A stretch of DNA of 64,000 nt, taken from positions 1,178,001 through 1,242,000 of the forward strand of contig NW_027331831.1 of NCBI RefSeq assembly GCF_033568475.1, given 5' to 3'. A program made the translations under genes and the position numbers. The notes under the pieces were generated by a model. It searched no databases. It was not told the origin of the DNA and was given only the letters and a program-made list of their open reading frames with translations. This document shows, piece by piece, positions 47,180-56,430 of this stretch. Numbering within the stretch: the stretch's first letter is position 1; every line of letters begins with the position of its first letter. The stretch comes from Henckelia pumila (taxonomy: Eukaryota; Streptophyta; Magnoliopsida; Lamiales; Gesneriaceae).

Positions 47180-48133
47180 AACCATGGCAAGTTTGCGGTA
47201 CTCTTCCTCTTCAAATGAATTTTCTGCCACTAAAGTATCAGAACATTCAATTTGTCTAAACAAGATTAGGTTCACCTCTTTCATTATGCATCAAGAAAGT
47301 GGCAGTTTCACCAGTGGAGTTTTCCACAGCTTTAGGCAGAACTTGTCATCCAATGGATTCTTCTCTTTCAAACCTGCAATCTCCTCTTCATCATCAAGAA
47401 CAACTCTACCCTGTTTCATATCATCCCCTGCCGCAACATTTTTTATGTTTGGAACCTAGAAATAATCTTGCGTATAAGAGTCACCCTCAAAATGGAATCC
47501 AACAGGTGTTGTCCAACCAAAAGAAGCGAAATCATGATTTCCTCCGTCGCTAAATCATTTGCAGATTGCACACTGGAATCACCAATATAATATTTTCATC
47601 GGTCGATCATAATCGATGCAACAAGATTCTTGGCGTATACGAAGATAAACCTAAAGACCCATATTTCCACCTGAGCAGAGGCACAAATCTCAGCCGTCTG
47701 TTAGTTACACCAGGATCACCGCCGAGAGAGAAGAGTATGGTCATGGAGTCGATGCAAGAAAATTTCTTCAGAAAGTTCATCATGCCCGTATTCAACAAAG
47801 CAGTCCCGTCTCCCCGCCCGAATCGATATTTGAGCAGCGACCACATGGCCGTCAAAGGATTGGACAGAAAAAGGGGATATTACGGAAAAGAAAAAGCACC
47901 AGACGCGACCTCCGCGCGGCAGCAGGATCACGGTGGCAGGTGCAAACTTTAAACACACCTGGCATTTCCGCAAACACCACGCGGGTCTGAAGAACAAGAG
48001 CCGCGAAGCTCTTGGAGACCGAGGCGCAAATGCAGAGGCATTTGGCATCCAAAATCTTGTCGAAGATGGGCACTATCAGCTCTTTCAGGAGGCGATTGAA
48101 ATGGTTTTTCTTCACAAAAAATTCAGACGCCAA
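47180..48133 (-). pseudogene. F-box protein pseudogene (At5g46170/AUF-like family)
   Basis: Near 48090-47960: FNRLLKELIVPIFDKILDA and KCLCICASVSKSFAALVLQT, an F-box of the plant At5g46170/At4g18380-like group, which would recruit targets to SCF ubiquitin ligases. After a frameshift, FLKKFSCIDSMTILFSLGGD and FVPLLRWKYGS match the middle of that family. After another, DDKFCLKLWKTPLVKLPLS and MKEVNLILFRQIE match its conserved end (xLWxxPxLxLPxxGxVMKGVTLVxxR). At least three frame changes, several stops and no good ATG (nearest in-frame codon is TTG). Intronless, as in the family. Family assignment is moderately sure, exact ortholog unknown. Confidence 0.7.
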
Positions 48134-49361
48134 TTCATTTTTTTCTCAATGATTCTTCCATTGTTTCTCTGTATTTTCTTGTTTGTTCGTGAGTAATCAG
48201 TGTACTGAGAGTGTTTCAAAAAAAATATCAGTGTACTGAGAGTGGAGGAGATCAGGAGAGGGGACGGAGCTTGTTGGTCAAGTGAATGGGGTGGGTGGGG
48301 TCTCCTGATTTCGTATTAAATTCCATTTATGAGGGCATCCGCGTTCCCAACGATTAATCTGAGGATATTAACTAAATCAAATAAATTATAATCTATCCAT
48401 CAAATCAAATAATGTATTAACTAATTTTTTTTATTTATTTTTAATTTACATTTGATTACTTATCCATGGATTACTTATCCTATCACTCAAACCAAACGAT
48501 TCCTGAGGATATTAATAAACTAGCTAGAACATAGTCCATTTCACAAGCATGCATCAGTTAGCCAGCAGTAGCTAGAAAATAGTCCAATTCACAAGCATGC
48601 ATCTGTAACCATATTCTGTAATAATGTGCAAACCATAAAACTTCATATTCCATCAAAGAACCAACTAAAGTTGATCCCAATTCTTTTCCCATTTCAATTT
48701 AATAATCTGCAAGGCGGAAAGCCAGTAACTATTGTGTGATGCTAATAGATTCATTGTATATTAACATAACAGCCAGCACAAAGCACTATTTTCTTCAGAG
48801 ATGAATCATCAGAATGATGCTCATCTGTACAAAAAACTGAAGTAAGATTAAAATTGAGCGGACTTGAATGTTGGAAGATTGTAAAACAAGCTTACAATGT
48901 CAAACAAAGCATACAGATACCATTTGCCATTCAGCGTTTATAAACAGATAAAGAACAAATAAGGGGAAGTGAAGTTGATTTTAATGGAGAAAAAAGCTGC
49001 AGCAGATGAAGTTAGCTACTCAATTCATAGAAGAATTCCATAGGTATGGATGGGGGATTACATTGTCACTACAAATTCATAGTAAGTAATGATGGAAAAC
49101 TTGGTGTTAGATTCAGCCAACCTTATACTGTGTATAAAGTCTTGAAACAAGACAAAACAAATAGTTTCAGCTTTGATTATTTTTGGATACATAGCTGTAA
49201 CATTAATCGCCTCGGTGTTGCTTATATACTTTATGCATACAAAAAAGAGAAGAAAATTGGCCAAAGTTTGAAATATAAGTGATATTGTTTTAACTAGAGA
49301 AATCTCATGCTCGTGATAGCAACACCTAATGGGCTGCATCAGCACGACCCGTCCTCAAATG
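48134..49361. other. Upstream flank of F-box pseudogene with direct repeat
   Basis: No gene seen. A 37-base direct repeat lies at 48521-48557 and 48569-48605 (tagctagaa-c/a-atagtcca, cacaagcatgcatc). 48945-49125 is the partner of the duplicate at 37060-37240. cagtgtactgagagtg occurs twice near 48200 and 48230. Confidence 0.55.
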
Positions 49362-49794
49362 TGTTGATCCCAGGTGCAGCATCACGAGATAGAAACTATA
49401 GAAATTAAAGAATAAATAGACATCAAGATTTACGTGAAAAACCCCCAAAAATTATTAGGGTAAAAACTACGGGCCCAAAAAATTCCACTATAATATTTGG
49501 AGAATTACAACATCTCTCTGTGTTTCCAAAGAGACACTCACTCTCTTAATACAGAAGAAAACCTATCTCACAAATATATATAAAAATATAGGAGATGAAA
49601 TACACTCAAGAACAGAAGAATGCTTGAGGCTGGGATGATTCTGAAATGCCGAGGGAAGAGCTCTATTTATAGAGCTGATCCCTCATCTAAACATGCAATT
49701 TGAACACAAGCAGCAAATTCAAGAATGAATTTGCCACATTTATTGCACCTGCCAAGTTAGACTTTTCAAACAACATGTGCACATTTGCCGACAT
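49362..49794 (-). repeat. Tork-like copia 3' LTR
   Basis: Element strand start TGTCGGCAAATGTGCACATG next to the polypurine tract; the end is judged from tgttgatccc at 49362 and may be off by tens of bases. Contains a TATA box inside a palindrome at 49659-49676. Confidence 0.65.
49659..49676 (-). promoter_or_regulatory. TATA box within an 18-base palindrome (copia LTR)
   Basis: AGCTCTATTTATAGAGCT: eight-base arms around TT. The minus-strand TATAAATAG occupies 49663-49671. Placed about 125 bases into the LTR, suitable for the element promoter. Confidence 0.7.
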
Positions 49795-49868
49795 TTCTCC
49801 CACTTAAATATTTGATTGAGAATCAAACACATCTCCACGCATCCTTTCAATCTTGCCATTCCCGCTGC

Positions 49869-52293
49869 TTACGTTCCTGCGAGGCCACTTGAGGATCTAC
49901 ACCATTCAAATTTCTCTGTGTTCACTAGCTTTGTCATAATATCAGATATGTTATCCTTCGTATGGATATTCTGCATATCCACACTTCCTTCCTCTACTAC
50001 CTCTCGTACAAAGTGAAATTGAACTCCAATGTGTTTAGTCCTGGAATGAAAGGCTGGATTCCTTGCAATGTGTAAGGTACTCTGACTGTCACAAAACAAA
50101 GGAATCTTTTCTTGTTTGTGCCCAAGCTCCTCCAATAACCTTTTAATCCATATTGCCTCCTTGCAAGCTTGAGTAGCTGCCATGTATTCTGCCTCCGTTG
50201 TAGATAACGCCACAACTGTTTGCAGTTTTGAAACCCAGGTGACTGCACCTCCTGCAATTGTAAACACATAACCAGTAGTAGATTTTCTTTTATCTGCATC
50301 ACCCGCATAGTCTGAATCCACATAGCCCCTGAGTGTAAAATCTGATCCTCCAAAACATAATGTAGCATCCGAGGTACCCTTAATGTATCTAAGGATCCTC
50401 TTAACCATGCTCCAATGCTCTTGTCCAGGATTTGCCATATACCGACTGACTGCTCCCACTGCTTGTGCAATGTCTGGTCTTGTACAAATCATGGCGAACA
50501 TTAAACTTCCCACTGCTGATGCATACGGTACTCGAGACATCTCCATCCTCTCTGCTTCACTGCTAAGACACATCTCAGAAGATAACTTGAAGTTAATAGG
50601 AAGAGGGGTTGAAACTGGCTTACTATCTTGCTTGTTGAAGAGCTGCAAGACTTTCTTCAAATAATTTTTCTGGGAAAGCCAAATCTTCCTATTGATTCTG
50701 TCTCGGTGAACTTGCATCCCTAGAATCTTGTTTGCTGGTCCCAAGTCCTTCATATCAAATTCCCTAGCCAACTGTGCCTTCAATTCTTGGACCCGATCTT
50801 TGTTGGGGCCTGCTACCAACATGTCGTCCACATACAACAGCAAAATGATATAATCATCATTACCATAACTCTTGAAATACGTACAAGGGTCTGCACTGAG
50901 TCTGTTGTACCCAAGGCTCATAATATAGGAATCAAATCTCTTGTACCAACACCTCGGCACCTGTTTGAGACCGTACAGAGATTTGTTCAACCTGCAAACC
51001 AAGTTCTCTTTGCCTTTTTCTGCAAAACCTTCTGGCTGGAGCATATAGATTTCTTCTTCAAGATCTCCATGAAGAAATGCCGTTTTCACATCTAGTTGTT
51101 CTAGATGTAGGTCAAACACCGCACACAATGCCAATAATACTCTGACTGTTGAAAGTAGAACCACAGGAGAAAATATCTCATTGAAGTCAATCTCTTCTTT
51201 TTGAGCGTACCCTTTGACAACCAATCTCGCACGATACCGCTCCACTTGGTTATTGTCATCACGCTTGATCTTATAGACCCATCTGTTACCGATAGCTTTC
51301 CTCCCTTGTGGTAGTGTAACAAGATCCCAAGTTTTATTTCTGTCCAATGTTTCCAATTCTTCCTGCATCGCTGTCATCCACAGGGATACATCCGAGATTT
51401 GAGTAGCCTCAAGAAAACTAGATGGCTCACCATCCTCTGTTAATAGACAATATGCAATGTTGCTTTCAGTGACATAATCTGAAAGCCAACCTGGTGGTCT
51501 TCTCTCTCGAGTTGACTGCCTCACTTTGGAAACCTCTGACTCAACTGGTTCTTGTTCCTCGTGCTCTGGTACTGCTTCATAAGAAACTTGATCTTCATCT
51601 GTCTTATTTTCCACCTGAATGATAGTAGTTTCTGAATTCAGTGTGCCTTTGTCTCCCTTAACTTTATCTTCCTCGAAGATAACATCTCTGCTGATGATAA
51701 GCTTGTGGACAGTAGGATCCCACAAGCGAAACCCCTTTACTCCATCAGCATAGCCCAAGAAGATATACTTTCTGGATTTGGAATCCAACTTTGATCTTTC
51801 TTGTTCATTGTTCAACACGTACACCGGACTTCCAAATGTATGTAACCGAGAATAATCAGCTGGCTTGCCAGTCCATACCTCCATTGGAGTCTTCAAATCA
51901 ATCGCCACTGAAGGAGAACGATTGATGATATAAGAAGCGGTTTTGACTGCTTCTACCCAAAATGACTTTGGTAGACCCGCAGTACTCAACATGACCCTTG
52001 TTCTGTCCAACAAAGTTCTGTTCATCCGCTCTGCCACTCCATTCTGTTGAGGCGTGTAAGCCGTCGTGAACTATCTTTTGATGCCTTCATGCTGACAGAA
52101 TGCATCAAATTCATCACTGGTATATTCTCCTCCATTGTCAGTCCTCAAACCCTTGATTTTCTTGTCAGAATCAAGTTCAATCCGCGCTTTGAAAACTTTG
52201 AAGACTTCGAAAACATCTGATTTCTTCTTGATTGGATACACCCAACATCTCCTAGAAAAATCATCAATAAACGAGACAAAGTATCTAGCTCCT
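49869..52293 (-). pseudogene. Copia integrase (partial), RT and RNase H
   Basis: From 52293: ARYFVSFIDDFSRRCWVYPI, KSDVFEVFKVFKARIELDSD, GLRTDNGGEYTSDEFDAF (integrase DDE core). One TAG near 52070 where Gln is usual, then 722 open residues: TAYTPQQNGVAERMNRTLLD, TWDLVTLPQGRKAIGNRWVY, LEQLDVKTAFLHGDLEEEIY, NKSLYGLKQVPRCWYKRFDS, LLLYVDDMLVAGPNKD (catalytic Asp pair intact), GYVDSDYAGDADKRKSTTGY, LSTTEAEYMAATQ. Apart from the single stop and the missing 5' end, the sequence looks well preserved. Confidence 0.93.
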
Positions 52294-52628
52294 TGATAAG
52301 TACATTATGTATGCATTAGTTCGTGATTTTTTTTTATTTTGTGTGCATTTATATTATTTTATGTGTGTGTTTATGTGTTTTAGTTTATGTGTGTGTATTT
52401 CACTCCTCGGGTTAATTTTGTAGGAAAATGAATTGTTGAAGAGTGAATTACGGAGCAGCTTTGGTAGAAAACTCAAATTTAATTTTAGAGAGACCCAAAT
52501 CCGATCTCCACCGTTCACAATATATTCAAGATGTTTTAAAGCTTCTGTCCAAATTTCAGCTTGATCCGACGGCTAGATCTGAAGATATGAATTTTTCAAG
52601 AAAACTACGCGCAGGTGAGGATGTATGC

Positions 52629-52736
52629 ACGGACCCCGTGCAGGGGTCCGGCTATGGGTCCGTTCCGCTTCGTAGAAAATTCGGCGTTTCCAGTTTAATG
52701 CACGGACCTAGACACGGACCCTTATCCAGGGTCCGT
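52629..52736 (+). repeat. ACGGACCC / GGGTCCGT palindromic modules
   Basis: Two clusters, 52629-52671 and 52701-52736. First: ACGGACCC, GGGGTCCG, GGGTCCGT; second: ACGGACC, ACGGACCC, GGGTCCGT. Arms are inverted copies of one another. They lie about 86 bases upstream of TATAAATAG. Confidence 0.82.
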
Positions 52737-52821
52737 TCATGTCGCAGAATCAAAAAAATAGAATTTTTGGGAATTAAAACTTTCAACTTTTCGGGCTTTA
52801 TTTCTTGGGCTTTCAAAGACA

Positions 52822-52830
52822 TATAAATAG
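52822..52830 (+). promoter_or_regulatory. TATA box of the Athila-like LTR
   Basis: TATAAATAG about 530 bases into the LTR, followed within 40 bases by the presumed transcript leader. A typical plant retrotransposon promoter position. Confidence 0.65.
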
Positions 52831-53412
52831 GAGATTGTCAGACGTGAAAAAGGGTTGGAATCGCATAAGAGAGACGGCGGCTAGGAGGCTTGGAGATTGA
52901 AGAACGCTCCATTCAAGTTTTTCTTCTTTTCTTCTTTAGATTATTAAACTTTTGTTTGAACTATATTTTTGTTTATTGATTAGTTTTTCTTCAACCAAGA
53001 CCACGAGATTGGGCCAGACAGTTTTATGTTGAATATTTGGATGTTTATTTAGGATTTTTGGATTTTTGTTAATATTATTGATTGTTGGATTTAAATTATG
53101 TCTTGTGAATAACCTGATCAACTATTTACTTGCTTGTTAATTGATTCCAAGTCGACAGAGGAGGAATTGATTTCAATCACTCCAATAATTGACATTTGGT
53201 TAAACCGACAAGAAATAGTATTCGGTTTCAGTATGCGGCTTTAGATGAAAACTGAATTATCACAAATATTGAATGCATTCATGTTTGATTATATAGTAAC
53301 CCAGATTCTAATTTAAGATAATAATATGATAAACATGATTAAGGGTTGGTAATTAATCAATTTCGAAGTGTTATTGGACTTCGAAAGAGATTATGGGCTT
53401 TTGACTTTGGGC

Positions 53413-53691
53413 CGGATCGGAAGCTCCGAACCAGATCGGAAGTTCCAATCCCAGCCACTTCGGAAGCTCAGCGGAAGCACAGAGATCGGAAGCTCCGATC
53501 CTAGAACGGAAGTTCCGATCTCCAGCTGCCAGCAATGTTCGATGACTCAGCCGCGAGTTTTGACAAGTGTTGAACGTAGAGCAGATCGGAAGCTCCGATC
53601 GTCGGATCGGAAGTTCCGATCCTGGCGTGTCCTGCATGCACGCAATGAGCTGGATCGGAAGCTCCGATCTTGAAATCGGAAGTTCCGATCC
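53413..53691 (+). repeat. GATCGGA-AGC/AGT-TCCGATC palindrome array, left LTR
   Basis: Four pairs. Each pair has one GATCGGAAGCTCCGATC-type and one GATCGGAAGTTCCGATC-type module: seven-base inverted arms around AGC then AGT. The first pair is decayed; the last two are nearly perfect. The array ends 18 bases before TATAAATAG. Confidence 0.92.
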
Positions 53692-53708
53692 TGGCCGGGA
53701 ATTTTGCC

Positions 53709-53717
53709 TATAAATAG
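53709..53717 (+). promoter_or_regulatory. TATA box of left gypsy LTR
   Basis: TATAAATAG in ttttgcctataaatagggctcg. Identical context at 59859-59867 in the right LTR. Transcription of the element would start about 30 bases downstream. Confidence 0.75.
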
Positions 53718-54763
53718 GGCTCGTTTGATTTCATTTTGAAATACGAATTCCCGAGTTTCTTTCTTCAGTTATATAGTGTGAGATATACACGTGAGGGCCC
53801 TATCGGTTATAATAGAGGTTCTGGAATAACCAAGGTATGGTAATAGTCATTCGGGACTAGCGACTTCAAAGGGCTAACTACGGACGAAGGTATGATCCGG
53901 GAATCTGTTTAAGTTTTGAGAGTACTTATTAGCTTAGTTAAGGCTTATAGAATTTATGTAGTGATACGGTGAAATTTTTAATATAGGCTTTGAACCTAGG
54001 ATCCTACTTTACTTGAACTAGCCTAGAGGTACGTACACATTGACTGAGATTTCCAGCGAGTATACATGTTTATATGTTGCATTTATTTGGCATTATTATA
54101 TGGCATGATATATGATTTACCGCTTTTTATATTCATATGTCATGTGCATATACACGTTGAGCCTATACCTTGTTATACCTGACTATAGATTCGCTCAGCT
54201 CTATACTCGATAGTCTGTCATTGAGAGTACCGCGACGGCGGGGGCATTTATGTCTGTCTACTCTGGTATACTAGACGAGTGTGGTTGCACCCAGAGGTTG
54301 ATCCGTGCGGTGGCAGCACTCATGTGGCGCCGGTTCTGAGCATGATTTTTCAGATGACCCTGTACCAGTCATCATGTTGCATGCATTATATACATATGTT
54401 TACTCATGTCTATGTACTGGGCGTTAGCGCTCACGTCCTAGTTGTTATCTTGGACACCCTATTTCATGGGGCAGGTCACAGGATGGACAGAGCTGGTAGT
54501 TCAAGGCAGGACTAGAGAGCAGGAGCCTTGAGAATTTTATTATACAGCAGGATCTGATATAGCTGTATAATGTTTACTGTTTAAGGTTTCGATTTGGTTG
54601 TATCACTACAGATTTAAGTCTGGATTATATTACTAAGCTGATATGTATTTTATGGTTTTGTTTCCGCATGTTTTACTCTGTTAAGTTATTTTGCTGTATT
54701 AAGTTTAATGCATGCTATTAGTTGCCAGTTAGTAGGTGATACCATGCAGGATCACTACATTTT

Positions 54764-54775
54764 TGGTATCAGAGC
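54764..54775 (+). other. Primer binding site (initiator Met tRNA), first copy
   Basis: TGGTATCAGAGC, exact match to the plant initiator Met tRNA 3' end complement, four bases after the LTR end. Confidence 0.9.
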
Positions 54776-54869
54776 ATGCTTAGATTTTGGGATTAGTACT
54801 TGGAATTTAGAATTAGTTTTGAGTAATTCTTGCGCATTTGGGATTTTAATGTGCAATTCTTTTCAGGAT

Positions 54870-56430
54870 ATGGCTGACGAGAGTCACGGTAGTGTTGGCC
54901 AGGGAGGTGGTCATCATCATCGTCGCCATCATCATCATGATGATCATCATCGTCATCATGAGGGCAGACGTCGCTACTCTATCAATAAGTTCATGCAAGT
55001 AGGACCGAAACCTTTGGTGGGAGGTGAGAATCCTGAACAGGCGAGGAGTTGGATGTCTAAACTCGAGAGTACTTTTCGTGCTTTCGATTGTACTGAGGAT
55101 CAGAAATTGGAAGTTCTAGAATTTGTTCTAGAGGATCGAGCACGTTTTTGGTGGGATGCCAAAGCTGCTCAGGCACGTACTGAGAGAGGATAGGTGACTT
55201 GGGGGGATTTCCGTCGGGAGTTCCAGAAATTGTATTTTCCTCTGGATGTTCGCCAAGCACGATCAATGGAGTTGCTTACTCTGAGGCAAGGATCAATGAC
55301 TATTGATCAATATCAGCAACGATTTCTTGATCTGCTACCTTTCAGTCCTCATATTAATGAGAGTGATGCATCGAAGTATGATATCTTTCTACAAGGTTTG
55401 AACCAAGATATCTACTCTCAGGTTGTCGTCTGTGATGACCCGGTATCTTTTGAGACTTTGGTGAACCGTTGCCGTCTTGTGGAGACTAGCAACAGGCGGG
55501 CACAGTTGATGATGCCAGGACAGCCTAGTGGATCTTTTGAGCCTCGAGCTCAATCTGTTGTGCAATCTGGACCAACGTCTTCTTCTACTCCTACTACTTC
55601 ATCTGGATCTCGTGGTTCATGAGGTATGTTTCATTTTGGGAAGAAGAAGAAGAAGGAGGAATTTTGTAGCCATTGTGGAGGGAAGCATCCTGCAGCTTCA
55701 TGTCAGAGAGCTACTAGTGCTTGTTATATTTGCGGTCAGCAGGGACATCTGCGGAGAGATTGTCCTCAGCGCATGGGTTCTGCTAGTGGATCGGGATCAC
55801 AGGTTGGATCTCAAGCTTCTATTGTTCCACGTCAGCAGCCAGCACCACAGAGTTCTTCTGGTTATCGTCCCCATACTCAAGGGCAGGTGTTTGCTCTATC
55901 TCAGGAGCAGGCTACAGAGGGAAGCGATCGCATGTTGGCAGGTACCTTTCTGTTATGTGGTATTCCTGCACTTGTATTAATTGATACTAGAGCATCGCAT
56001 TCCTTTATTTTTAGTCGCTTTGTTAAGAGACATAGATTACCTTATGTATCATTAGATATGGATTTAGTTGTATCTAATCCGTTGGAGCAAGAGATAGTAA
56101 CTAAGCGTCTAGTGACGAGTTGCCTTTTGGAGTTTGAGGGTAATGTGTTAATAACTAATTTGATGATATTAGCGATGACAAATTTTTACTGTATCTTGGG
56201 AATAGATATGCTGACTTTGTATCACTCTACTGTGGATTGTTATCAGCGTCTGGTACAGTTTCATCCGGATGAGGGTGATAGCTGGTATTTTTATGGTGAG
56301 GGTGCGCGACCTCCGATGCCACTTGTTTCGGCTCTGAAGGCATGTCATGTCTTGGAGTCAGGTGGGGAGGGATACCTCATCTATGCAGTTGATATGTCCA
56401 TGAGCAGTACGGTTATTGATCAGTTACCGG
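54870..56430 (+). pseudogene. Gypsy gag and protease, first copy (two nonsense changes, protease motif changed)
   Basis: ATG at 54870 (MADESHGSVGQGGG), a His/Asp/Arg-rich stretch, then gag core (FMQVGPKPLVGGENPEQARS, RTERG). TAG at 55191-55193 where the second copy has CAG; TGA at 55620-55622 where it has CGA. Gag continues WGDFRREFQKLYFPLDVRQA and YQQRFLDLLPFSPHINESDA. Two Cys motifs: [14 protein letters not shown] and zinc knuckle [14 protein letters not shown]. The protease site reads [11 protein letters not shown] instead of DTGAS (GGA to AGA). Ends into the RT region after [17 protein letters not shown]. Confidence 0.9.

Larger units (their letters stand above)
49362..52293 (-). mobile_element. 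Tork/Tnt1-like Ty1/copia element, 5' truncated
   Basis: Holds a 3' LTR (about 49362-49794), a polypurine tract (minus strand AAGTGGGAGAAA, 49795-49806) and the INT-RT-RNaseH coding region up to 52293. There an Athila-like LTR begins inside the integrase catalytic core. Gag, protease, the integrase zinc finger and the 5' LTR are not in the window. Confidence 0.85.
52294..53291 (+). mobile_element. Athila/Tat-like LTR fragment
   Basis: Begins TGATAAGTACATTATGTATG, the same style of start as the Athila LTR of this window (TGATAAGTGCATTTTATGC). Holds a palindromic array, then TATAAATAG, a GA-rich leader-like stretch (gagacggcggctaggaggc) and T-rich DNA. It is cut by the Tekay-like LTR at 53292. 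Inserted into the integrase of the copia element. No internal region or partner LTR seen. Confidence 0.62.
53292..54759 (+). repeat. Gypsy LTR, left copy (1468 bp)
   Basis: Start tatagtaacccagattc (the right LTR has TGTAGTAACCCAG, so TG to TA here), end ATCACTACA. About 96-97% like 59454-60909 by eye. Contains the GATCGGA module array and TATA box. Downstream of the TATA it has the common caagg, ccagcgagtatacatg and gcggtggcagcactcatgtg stretches seen in the other copy. Confidence 0.93.

Noticed and set aside
52443..52826. 127-codon frame in the Athila-like LTR
   Set aside because: Spans the palindromic array and ends at the TATA box; no protein features.
53368..53673. Frames across the GATCGGA array on both strands (also 59508-59800)
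   Set aside because: Repeat-derived, reading through palindromes on both strands.
53413..53691. Array of regularly repeated palindromes resembling a CRISPR array
   Set aside because: Repeats are short, unequal in spacing and lie in a plant LTR duplicated at 59576-59840; there are no spacers of constant length and no cas genes.
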